Positions 34,292-46,000 of a stretch of DNA of 64,000 bases are shown here, in pieces. Below the pieces are notes generated by a model that was not told the origin of the DNA, searched no databases, and was given only the letters and a program-made list of their open reading frames with translations. The DNA lies in assembly GCA_902728285.1 (NCBI GenBank), contig CACVBU010000603.1:1028066-1092065 (forward strand), read 5' to 3'. This DNA is from Clytia hemisphaerica (lineage: Eukaryota > Cnidaria > Hydrozoa > Leptothecata > Clytiidae). A program made the position numbers and the translations under genes. The first letter of the stretch is position 1, and every line of letters starts with the position of its first letter.

Positions 34292-37200
34292 GTGAGATAT
34301 TTATTTGTCTGTTCCGGTTAATTCCGCTCCCCGGAAAGACTGTTACTGTAGCGTATTTCAGACTCAAAACGTGTTTTTCTGTAGAAAATGCAAAAACTTG
34401 GTGAAGAGGGAGGAGTTTTAGGGTGATAAAACGATGCAATGAATGACAGCCAGGTGGGGAGTCTTCCTTTACCAAGCACAGTCATATGGTGGAGATAACA
34501 CTGTGATTGTGATCTATTTTCCACCTCCCTTTTGTATGAACTGTATTTTCGATACTATATAATGATTGCTTAAAAGCAGATCACTTTTTGTTTATACTTA
34601 CAGCTTGCAGTTTGAATGTTTTTTTTTACTGTTGTTGAAAGTAGTGAAGGAAGGTTTATCTTATAGTATCCAGTCTGGTTACCATACAACGTTGTTTGGA
34701 CGTTGATCTAACGTTATATGGGTGTTAAATGGACGTTATTTGGACGTTTTGTAAAAGTTTGGAAAGTACCAGTAACTGATATCCTGATATGGAAAAGTCT
34801 CCCATTTGATCAATCAATGGTCAACTGTTTTGATTGTTTCTCCATGCATAATTTTAAATGTTATTCTCATCAAGTTTTAAGCAGAAAAGGACTCTCTATA
34901 CCTGGTCTGATTTGAAAGAATGGAATTTTAGCTAAATAGCAGTGTTATTCTCATTTGTCTGAATTTTTTGGAAATTCTACAGCAGATTTGAATGGAAATT
35001 TACTTTGACGTTGAACAGTAAGGTCATTGTTATAGTAAGGTAAATTTATACCTGAAAGGTCCAACTTTGTTGAGATCTAATTTGTCTTACAACCATCAAT
35101 GCCGGAAACAAAGAAACTGCTTTTACTTGATTTGACTGGACTAATAATCACGTGTTAAAACTTGGAATTGAGCAAAAATAAGTCATGACTAGTGCCCATT
35201 CTCCTTTGACTGGTTCAATTGTTCATCATATTACTGTTGCTCTTATACTGGTGAAAGGTTGTCTGTCGGTGTAGTTTACAGTTAAAAGTCAAAAAGATTT
35301 TTTCTCAAGACGAGATAGTAAAAGATAGAGGAATAATTATTAAAAACACTTTGGTGTTAATTTTTTGGGTCGTAGTTTTTCTCTAGTTGATATTCACGAG
35401 AGCTTGTATCTTTTACTATTTAGTTTGTTGGTTTGTTATATGCATGGAAAGAAAAATTTATGTCTTTTATTTTTAGTTGAATTTGTGTTAGTGTTGTTGC
35501 AGATTTCACAGTAATGCTCTTCGAAAAAAGGTGTCTTTGTGTCGTATTTGTAGCGGCAAAATGTTTATCTATACAGTATGCGAATTTGAATCGAATTGCT
35601 CTAACCGGAAAACATTTCAGATAGACATTTCTCTGATGTAGTGATGGCAGATACGCTCACTAAGCTTCGAACACCTGCTTCATGGCATTTAGTAACAGTA
35701 CCAAAGGGAGACTAGTAACTAAGCAATTTCCTTGTCAAACTGATAATTATTATATCAATCACAGGCAGAAAGACTGCTTCAAGAAATCACTAGTGCATTG
35801 CTAATGAGTTGATTCAAAACAATGAATTTTTGATTAATTATCTTTCAAAAAAGAAGTTAGATACCAATTTCCTTGACTTGATTGCATGTGTTTCACTTTG
35901 ATGCGGTGTTTTTTGTGGACTGTATGATAAATCCTTTTTCATTTTCGTTAAGTAATGTTTTTTTTTGAAGAATAATTTCTTGAATATGTCTTTCATTGAT
36001 ATTGGTTGGAATTAATTAACTCTTGATTTGATTTTGTTGTTTGTTTGTACTAGTTTTAAAGTAAATTTGGGTTGATGAACTTAAGTACTATATCTTTCAA
36101 CGTTGCTTACCCTTTCTCTTCTTATTATTACTTTGTAATTTCCAAGCTCTTTCCCAGATCCTATAAACCAATATTGATGCAACCTGTCTCAATAATGGAG
36201 ACCCATTCATGATGATTTTAAACGTAGTATTTAATTTAAGTTTGTTAGTAAATTTAGATTAAAAAGGTTTATCTGAAAACTTGACAAATTGGTAAATTGG
36301 GTTTTAAATTGGACGAGTTTACGTTGTTGTTGTTATCAGATAGTCAATTTGTCAAATTTTTTTTCTTCGCTTTGTATACTACCTCATTTAAAAAAAACGA
36401 TCAAACTTTCTAAAGCTAGAATTGTAGTAAAACTCTTATCAGTGCAAAGATTTTATCAGAAATTTCTGATGTCAAAGAACTTTTTTGAAATCAAATCAGT
36501 GTGGTATTGACTATATAGTGTAGACTGTATGAACCCAACGCATTTTGTGGTGTATAATTTTCATGATGTCATCTCAATATCATTTTGGCATCGTTTTCTT
36601 TTTTGATAGACAGTAACTTAATTCTTTTTCTTTAGTCGTTTTGTATGCATTTGAATGGTATTAAAGGGAAATTAAATTTCAATATCGTGTGTTTGCGTGC
36701 CTCGAACAGTGATACCCGAATACCCTATCGTTATTTGTAAGAACATACAGTTTGATTCTACGTTTACTTAAATCAAAGCAAATCAGTACAAAGTGCTCTC
36801 AAGACTTTTGGTTAGGTTGGTGTTTTGATTGGTCAAAAAGTGACAGGGGTGTCAGAAATAATACCAAGTATCTCAAGATGATTTTCTCATAGCATGGAGT
36901 GAGTTCCCTTAAGAGGTCTCTTTAGTAAATCCTTGTGAGTTTCAATCAAAAGTTCTTTCAAATAACAAGGGTTTGATATCATGTTATTATGGTATTAGAA
37001 ATTGTAATTTTCTTAGATTTTCATCTCCGCCATGAATGATCGCATACATAATGAATTGAAATGAGAAATCTTTTTGAATGAAAATTTGAAGGGATAATAC
37101 TGGATGTAATCGCAACCAAATTTGTCATTTGCTGTTTTGATTTGAACTTTTTTTGATTGATTTGTTGATACAATACTTCGTTCGACCTATCTTTCCAGTT

Positions 37201-39256
37201 GTTGCTACCGTAGATGCATTAGAGCTTGATGATGTATTTTCAATTTATTTCAAAATTGGAGAGCTTTTTGTTTTGCTTCGAAATATGTATTAACAACAGT
37301 TCAGTTCCCCTTATTCCATTTCTGGCTAAGGTTTTCATTTAACGATTTTAAGCTTTGTCTATGCAGGTTAAATAGAGATTTTTCCAGCTTTGCTACTCTT
37401 CATTATAGACTCTTAAGCAGACTTGATATTTCCAATCAGATTCTCAAAGTTGCCAGATTATTTAACCAGCTTATTACTACTATAGTTTAAAGAGCTTTTA
37501 TATTGATTGCCTATAAGGAGACAGAAGGTCAATATTGTATATAATGTTCTTCGTTTTTTGAAGAAATCAGTTCCCTATCCAAACATAGAGGTTAGACTGC
37601 TAGAGGTTGCTCCAATTTCATGATTTTTCCTATATCTATGATGACGTCATTGTATTACTCATCAGGCCTGCAAAGTACAGTTCTTTTGTTATTTGGTCAT
37701 TTTAATTATGTGGGTTTATACCAAACAATATAATTATGTCTCAATTCTTAATTTTGGATGATTAATTTAGTGGAGTAATTATTTCGAATTCCCATTGGGA
37801 ATAATTGTTATTATCTTTATTGCAAGATGTATTTTTTTTCTCAAGATGTATCGCATACTTTTGATGGAAAAATATTGTAGAACATTTTTGACGGAAAGAA
37901 ATTAAATAGTAAAAAATTTTATGTACTTTAAGATCTAGCACCTGAATATAAAGTGCAAATATTGGAACTTGAAAAACAAAGGAAGATGTTCTGCTAAACG
38001 TTTATGTGAAAAGAAATATAGTACTAAGGCTTAGAGAGAAGGGGGTCCTTGAAAAAGTAATTTGAGATATTTTAGCGTCTTTGTATGACTACAGAGTTAT
38101 GTTCTAATATATCTTTCTTATGTTAGTGTTGAAAGGGTTTTTCGTTTTTTTGTTGTTTTTTAAGGGATATAGAAAATACATAAGGTATTTGAAAGATGTT
38201 TTTTATTAAGTATTTTGATTTTTTAAGCGCAGGTTTGCATTTATTAGGTTTTTGAAAAAGCTAGAAACCGCTTTGGGTATGATCGATGATTTATAGAGGA
38301 ACTTAAAAAGTCAAATTTTAGTCTCAAGTCTAACAATTTTCGTGCATTGCATCGCAGTGAGCGGTAAATTTTGGTTGGTTACTCACAGTCACTCCTTTGT
38401 AGATTATTACATATCCCCTTTTTTCATCAAGTAATCAGTCAACACTTAGATTAAATTTCCATGTCTGTAAGTTTCGTGGCATGAGCAAAGTGATACTAGG
38501 AAAGCAAAATGTAAAGGAAGGATGAAAATGCTTTTAAGAATTTATATGGTTGATTCTGAGTTGAAGTGCTATCTTTAGGTCGGTTGTCTCTATTTTAGAC
38601 AGTTTTGATTCCATCTTTTTTAGTCAATAATGCATATTTTATGCAAGAGTATCTATGAAAGATCTTTTTCGCATGATGAATTTCTTCATTTAGCGGATTG
38701 AATAGTGAATAACTTAATGAATTATGTAATTTTTTACGATATATTTGAATATGAACTGGTGGGATTCGATGAACTAAATGTTTACAGTGTTTCTTATCAT
38801 TTCTCTCATATTTTGTATGATTTTTCAAAATGGCTGCTGATTGATACATTATTAATAAATCAATTTGGTAATTCAAGTTTTTCAAAAAAAAAATTATATT
38901 TTAGTTCGTTAGATGTTTTATTTGCATCATTTATTTCGGAGAGATATTTTAGTCAGTTTAATGTTGTCAAAAGGTAGTGAAAATTGTGAAATTTGTTTGT
39001 AACTTGTTACATTGACAATTTTGCAATTCTAGTCTAGTAACACTTACATCCTAGGACCTTATGACTGTATTGAATAATTTTTCCTTGATTTTTGTTTCAT
39101 GTTTGAGTGCTTCATTTAAAATTTTTTCTACTGATTTTTGAAGAATTAAGAAATTATCAAGAAAACTCAAAATTAATAATAATTGGAATGGAAAATTAGA
39201 TTAAACTTCATAAAGTTATTGCTTAAAATTTGATACAATTTTTATGGTGGAATTAC
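34292..39256. other. 5-kb non-coding stretch, T/G-rich
   Basis: No exon, RNA gene or repeat family recognised beyond simple T-runs. It may be intronic if the 33.5-kb exon is real. Confidence 0.45.
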
Positions 39257-39332
39257 ATGACAAAGACAATGTCATTTTTATGGATATACGTATTACTGGT
39301 ATCATTGGTGCATGGAATCTACGGCCTTGGTG
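39257..39332 (+). CDS. signal-peptide exon of the mini-gene, possibly shared with the receptor
   Basis: 25 complete codons plus one base (G). The hydrophobic core is FLWIYVLLVSLV. An in-frame second ATG at 39269 could also serve. The consensus donor and phase 1 match every Ig exon downstream. Confidence 0.55.
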
Positions 39333-40472
39333 GTAAGTTGAATGGATGGTTTATTTGAGTCTAAATGCTAACAATAGATCTTTTACAGGTCTGAATAAAT
39401 CATAGCGAATGTGAACACTTTTTTCGATAGTCAATCAGTAGTCAATCGTCTTCAACCCTTAGACATACCAACTGGCGACGCTCCCAAGAAAATGAAAAAT
39501 CATTAAATCGCGATCATCTATTTCAAAGTCATTTTTTTTCTCATGCAAAAATTGAAATTCGAGTCTTAAATCGTTTGTCAATGTCAAGAGTAACCTTCCT
39601 CTTTCAAAAGAGGGTATAAAATGGCAATTTAACGTTCAAGGCAAGCCTTGAAAAGTAGAACCTTCCAAATAACGCTAAAAAGCACTTTTATTGCGGACAC
39701 AATTGGATGCTGCTGAAAACACTGGCGGATTTAGGACAATAGAGTAAGTACGTCGGAAACATGCAAAGGAGTGCAACGCTCGTTTAATTTACAATGAAAT
39801 TACAATTACAAATCTCTTCCCCTGATGATTTCGACAAGGCCTAAAACCGCCTGTGGAAGAATAGATGTTGCTAGCCATTTTAGAGTACTAGACTCGACTG
39901 TGAATCTGCAATATGATTTTTAGGAATGAAATCGAAATCTAAAAGTTCTACTGCATATCGCAATTTCAAAGTTACATACTTATATGATCACAATATTTTT
40001 ATTGTTCTACTTTTTATAATACCACCTCCCCCACAAACACCTAAGAGTTTTTGTTTCATTATCTTAACACCTATATCTGTCATCACCAGGGCTATGCGTG
40101 TTGCTAGTACGTTATTAACCCCGTTGGATTAGGGTCTAACACTTAGAAATAACAAGTAAAATGGTTTTGTTTTGATAGCATTAGCATCGGATATCAAAAG
40201 TTTAATCTTTAAAAACACAACATTGATTTGAACAACGGTTCTCTTATTAGCGTCAGGCTTATCAGTTATCTCATTGTCAAGGCTAAGGCACTAGGGTAAT
40301 CTCATTGCGTTTAAAATCAAATTATAAGACTTGTCTACGAATTTAAAGAATTTTCTCCTTTTTCGTTGCAGAACAAATCACAGCTCTAGAGCTGTTACTA
40401 GAGCAAATTAAGAGCTCGAAAAGTGGCGATTTAGAATTTGAAGGACCATTCCGCAAAAAGCAAAACATTTAA
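39257..40472 (+). CDS. two-exon mini-gene for a 58-residue secreted peptide
   Basis: Exon 1 is 39257-39332, exon 2 is 40372-40472. Exon 1 encodes a signal peptide (MTKTMSFLWIYVLLVSLVHG, then IYGLG) ending in phase 1 at GGTG|GTAAGT. Exon 2 has a strong acceptor (TCCTTTTTCGTTGCAG) and encodes EQITALELLLEQIKSSKSG then DLEFEGPFRKKQNI and a stop. The mature part is about 33 residues with no cysteines. Its first half is a likely amphipathic helix and a basic RKK lies near the C-terminus. It could be a peptide hormone or effector, but no known neuropeptide signature (for example Gly-Lys-Arg amidation) is present. The same exon 1 is also phase-compatible with the Ig exon at 42766; both second exons begin AACAA and give Glu-Gln. 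Confidence 0.5.
39721..39852. repeat. family C MITE, copy 2
   Basis: Homologous to 3920-4050, with ends GGCGGATTTAGGAC and CCTAAAACCGCC that form an inverted repeat. It lies within the intron of the mini-gene. Confidence 0.75.
40372..40472 (+). CDS. mini-gene exon 2 (mature peptide and stop)
   Basis: 33 codons then TAA. Charged and balanced composition (E, K, S, L), unlike the T-rich flanks. Strong polypyrimidine acceptor. Confidence 0.5.
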
Positions 40473-40707
40473 GTGTTTTTCAATCAATAATCAGTACGAG
40501 CATTCTTTTTTCGACGAGCTGTAGATTAAGTTACTAAAATTTCCCTTAAACTTAAAATTTGATGGAATTCAAACATATAAACTTTAAAGAACTTGGCCTT
40601 TAATACCACTAATTTTCCATGTAATAGTCTAGAATTTTGATTTAATTTTACTTCTACTTTTAACATTTTGTCGCCATTTTGAACTTGCTCATTCTTATTG
40701 ACGCTAG

Positions 40708-40800
40708 AATAAAGTCTGTGGTTTTTAATGTTTTTCTCTTGTTGCTAGTATAAATATCTCTTAAAATGCATAAGCATGCAAACTGAAAAATTTCAATAAA
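40708..40800 (+). terminator. poly(A) signals of the mini-gene
   Basis: AATAAA at 40708-40713 and again at 40795-40800, some 240 and 330 bases after the stop codon. This is consistent with exon 40372 being a terminal exon. Confidence 0.5.
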
Positions 40801-41241
40801 ACAGAGAACACATTAGAATCTAATCGTCCTAGATCCAAAATGGCGCTTACTGATTTATTAAAAGTTATCTATATTTTTTAAATATTTTAACAGCTATAAT
40901 TTATTTCTTTGCGTAAATCAGGCATGCTTTTCCTGTGTTCTGCTCATTTTGTTAACTAAAAACTCATAAATTTTCCTGCCTGATCTTAACTACGTTCAAA
41001 AAAGGGTCAGATGACCAACTATCTTGCGGTGTATCTTAATCTTTTCCGGTACTTTTGCAATCTGGAAATCTATTGAGCTTCTAATTGTCAGCTCGTCCAT
41101 TTAATTAATGACTTTGCATATAAATCATTCAGGATAATTTACTTAAAACACATATCCTTAGCGAGAGCTAAGTTTCCTTGGAAATCAGCGTAAATTACAA
41201 CATGCCAAATAAAATAATGATCTGGAAATCACTAAGCTAGT

Positions 41242-41421
41242 AACAGTTGATGCTCTCTAATTCGTTTTTCAAGGGAAATCGGATTTTCGTCGAGTAAAGG
41301 AGCGTCTTTAATAATAGAGCGTCGTTTACGAGAGTTTCTTGTTGACGCGGTGACTTTCAATATTACCGAATAACGGAATGTATCGAATAGTAGAATCTCG
41401 AATTCGAGAGCGTCAGACTTA
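41242..41421. repeat. diverged family B (pogo-like) MITE
   Basis: Left ACAGTTGATGCTCTCTAATTCG is nearly identical to the intact copy at 6258. The right part reads TCGAATTCGAGAGCGTCAGA. The interior carries several GAGCGTC/TATTCGA words. A minus-strand frame across it is an artefact of the repeat. Confidence 0.65.
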
Positions 41422-42765
41422 TGTGATGATACTAATTGAGCAACTTGGAAATTCACTAGAGACGAGATCACAAAGTACCTTCAAAATGTTGACCTAGATC
41501 TACCATATATTTGCAAAGTCATGAACAGTTGACCTCCGTGGGATTTTTTAGGTCAACAAAAGACAATGTTGGCATTTCGAAATGATTTTCAACCGTGTTT
41601 TAATAACCTCATGCAGACTTTAATCACATCAAATAAACCAGACCGACTGAATAGATGGAAGTTCGAAATACTATCAATCACTTCTAGTAAGAACCAGGCT
41701 ATGTTAAGCACAGTATTGTATCTCAAAAAAGAAGAGGCTGGTTTCCATTCACTATAATAGACTCAATGTTCTTTTTTGCAGTCCAAGGCACACTACAATT
41801 TTCATTCAAAATGTTCATCAATTATTAAAATTATCGAACATTGCAACATTGTTTTCCTTAGAAACTATCCGATCTTGTGAATAGGAAAACTCCGAAACCC
41901 AACGTTAGCTTAGCGGGATACCATATTGTTTCATTCAAAAAAATTATCATACTGAATTAAAATAATTCAAAGAAGATTTTGAAATATTTATACTGGTGTG
42001 GTCTTTTTTATGTCTTTCAACTTGAATTTTGATAATGTTTCAATAAGCCTCCTTCGGTCTTGTTTGTGATGGTCAGAACCCTATGTCTCGTTTGTCCAAA
42101 ACTATCAAATACTCTAATGGACAATAATACCCAATGTTCTAATTAATAATGAATAAGCATTTCCCAATGGGACTCTAATAACCCTAAATTGTTTTAGGGG
42201 AGGAGCCTAGAGACAGGACATGCTGACATTTTGACTTTCAGAAAATACAAACTTCGAGCACGTGACTTTGAGTAGAATTCATCCTTAGCAGATTGCTGCC
42301 AGAAACTTTTGATCTAAAGCGGTCTTTCAATCTCGACTTTGGAATGACATAATTGATCCCAGCAGCCCTCTTAAATTATCCCCTTTAAATAGCCTAACCT
42401 TGAAATAACCCTATGTATTTTGTCCTCATTACGACTCGTCAACACTGGCCTCCTAATATAATGAGCCATCGACTCTCTAAACCTTAAAATCCCATTGCTG
42501 CGATGGCACAGTATGAAAGAATCGTTCATCAGCAGTATTAAAACAGAATGAAATCAAGATGGGAATTAAAACTAGGTGATTTCACCAGCATTGCCATTAC
42601 CTCCCAGCTCACAACGTCAAAACAAGCCTTTTTATCGTCTTTTTAACGTTCATGACATCCAAATTTTATACGTTAACACAACGCTGCGTGTTAACTTATC
42701 TCAGTCTCAGTCACTTTATACTTTAGACTTCTCTAAATGGAATACGTACTTTATCTTTTCTACAG

Positions 42766-43041
42766 AACAACCATCATGTATCGGTGCTGTTGAGAAGCTA
42801 CTGGCTTTGAACGGTAGTTCCGTCGTCCTTCCATGTCAAGCTAAAGGACATCCTATACCGAAAATCTCATGGCTTCGTAAAGTGGAGGGAGCTAAGAAAT
42901 GGCATAAGCTAGATGACAGATTCTCAATCACTCCTAAAGGATTGTTTCTTAAAGACGTGGAGAAGGAAGATACAGGACAATATCAAATCACGTTGACCAA
43001 TGATGTATCAACAACCACTTTAACGGTCCAGCTTAAAGTCC
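42766..43041 (+). CDS. receptor exon Ig1 (F-strand cysteine missing)
   Basis: Acceptor TTATCTTTTCTACAG, donor GTCC|GTAAGT, phase 1-1, 276 nt. Encodes EQPSCIGAVEKLL, VVLPCQAKGHPIPKISWLRK and EKEDTGQYQITLTNDVS. The I-set pattern D-T-G-x-Y is followed by Q-I where Y-x-C is expected, so the usual disulphide cannot form. An extra cysteine at PSC near the N-terminus could be an alternative partner. It lies 15.5 kb from the next exon and may be optional. Confidence 0.75.
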
Positions 43042-46000
43042 GTAAGTGAAAAATTACTTAACTTTTATTATTTCAGTGGTTTCTAGTCTAAGACATGCGA
43101 TGACGATTCGTGATCGGTTTTCAGTCTAGGTGAAATCTATAGTTTGTGAATATCAAAGCAATATCGACTTTTTTCACTTGAAGACCTGCTTTAAATAACC
43201 ATCCAGATGTTCGAAAACTAGAGATTTCAGATTTGGTTTTCACCAATATTTATACTTGTTCACTTCTTCTGGCTGTACACGTTAGTTTTCAATATAAACC
43301 ATCAACTGTTTTTCAATAACTTCGATTTCGATATAAATCCACCATTGAATCACGGCAAACGATTGGAACCCAATAAACTCCCATGCTGACAAAATGACAG
43401 AGTCATCTACATAAATTTATTCTTGTAAGACGGCTACAATTTACTGTCAAAGGAACCCTTTTCATAAACATTCTCAGAGGTTTAATTGGTTTTACACCTC
43501 ACTGTCTGTTCATGAGATAGCCACTGTTATCAAAACAAAATTACCTTAATCTTTTCACTCGTATCTGACTGTATTTGCTTTGTTTTTTTGGGGGTCAGAC
43601 AAAAATGTTTTTTTAGAAGACATAAAATGATTCTTTTTTTGAAAACTTGGGAATGGAAGACAGTTTCCCATGCTGTTTGTTTTCTTTTCTATATTGTCTT
43701 TCTCTGGTGATCGGCCAATCAAAATCGATTTTGTCGCTTTTCCAAATTCAAAATGGTAACTTAGTTGTGTGAGCGTGATCTTTTATGTTAAAATTGGAGA
43801 AAGCCTGGTAAAGCTGCCCTGTTTCAGAGATTATTTTTTTGTGTCTTCTTAAGATACAACAAAAGGGAATATGTATCAAAATATTTCCAAAAGGAACATA
43901 TGGACTAGTCATCTTTCTTTAATACAAAATTGAATTTTAAATGGAAAAAAATGAAGAATTGAAGATAAAGCAAATGAAAATGAAGAAAAAGAAGAGGGTT
44001 TAAAAGGCTTATCTTCTGAAAATCTTTTCCATCTTTCTCTCAATTTAAAGTATAGTACTGTATCAGATTTTCCCTCCACCCATTTCTCTATTCATTTTTA
44101 TTGTGTGTATGTCTTTTCATTCGAGTTCCTTCTCTCTGTTTTTTCTAACACCTGCATTTCATCACTGCACTGCCTTAGAATCTGGACTAGGAAGTACAAT
44201 AGGGAACCTCAAGCTCTATCCACACAATTCTGATTGAGGTTAAATGGAAGCATGGCGATGGGCTCGCTGGGTTGTCTGTGTCTGTGTTATTATGTACTCT
44301 CTTCTTGGTTTGATTAAGCACTTTCTTATTTTGGTCGGAAGATGACACATTGATGCTTTTTAATCGATATTTGATTCTAAAAGCTTGTCTACCACTAATA
44401 GTTTTTCATGTTTTTATCAATTTCGTGTTTCGTGACTTTTGCTGCAAATTATACAATTTTTCTCTTCAGTGATTCCTCTAATCCTATTCTCTTAGCTTAA
44501 TCAGCAGAGAGGAGGAGTCGCTCTCTAATTAGTCAAAATTTCAATCAAACAAACTTCCAGATTCCCACAAATGAAAAACTGATTTTTAGGAATGGAATTT
44601 AGCTCCTTGAAGTAAAGCTATACTTTCTATTGTGTCTGGTTGTTCAGTGTTTTTATGGTCCCAGTTGGGGACCAATTTGACTTCAAAATAACTTTCCATA
44701 GTCTTATGTTATATCTTTTCTGTTAAAGATATAGAATGTTTCCAAGTTGATTTAGCCTAATTTTGACACTCAGCATGCTTCTACAAGTTTTCTCTTATTT
44801 CAAGAAAGAACACAAAAATATTTCTTTTTATCCCTCCTTTTAAACTTTGTTTCTCTTATTTAATGAATTTCGATGGTCGAAGGATGAAAACAGTGACTAA
44901 CATACTTAGAGAGTTCAGTTTTGGGATAGCTGATGTTTGGATTGTTTATGGTAATGGGTTTTAGAAAGATCGTACGTGCTATATGAAATAACTTGGGTCT
45001 ATCAACCCTCCGTCCTGAAAAGTTAAAATTGAAAAAATCCTACTTACAAAGTTTGGTTTTTTTTCATCCTCTGCTTTCCTTGGCTTCTTCCACCCATCAA
45101 TTTCTCATTGTTAAAAGTCCCTTGCTTATATCTCGATTGCCAATCTAAAGATTTAGAGAAATAGAAAATTATTGTTTTTAAAGGTATGGTAGAAATACGA
45201 GAAACCAGTAGAGAAACAAAATAATGTGGTTGCACTCAGAACTATCAATAAAGATTAAGCCGTAAATCACTTTGTATAACCCCCTGAAAACATATCATGT
45301 AAGCCTTCAAAACTAGGTTGAACCAGGGGGTTATGGCATCAATCGAATTCCAAAATGGGGTATGAAACAGAGCAATCATTTAGCACCTCCATGCAGTCAT
45401 TTTCACAAATTATTTAACCTCTCCAACAAAAGTAACTAAAGAATTTCGATAAAAATTCAATGATCTTGAATTTCAATTCAGCCATGGTTCACAAGTTGTT
45501 GTTATTCTTTGAACGAAAAGAACTCTTCAACATTTTTCTACCTAATCATAGCTTTTGCGATTATTGACGAATCAAGTGGAACATAGTATTGGCAAATTAT
45601 CTATATTTTGAAGTATTGACAGTGTCTATGCTTTGTTATGGTTGTCAGTCTTTTGTAAAAGAAAAATGAATTTTCAATTGCATAGGCTACGCTGACTGCT
45701 GTAATTTTTCATACCAATTCTACATCTATAATTTATAGGGTTGGAAGAAAGAGTCTACCCTCTTTTAAGCTCTAAATGTGGGGATAAAAATGAAACAGTC
45801 ACCTACATGTAAGGAAAAATTAGGGTTAGAAAATCTGTTTTTTGTTGACTACAACAGTCAACATTTGAAACCTCGATTTCAGCAGATTTTATTTTTATGA
45901 TGAATCGATCGATATATTGGTATCATGTGTGTTTATACAGAGGCTACTACTACGTATGGATTTAAATTTTTTTATTTTCAAAACAAACATTTTTTCTGAT

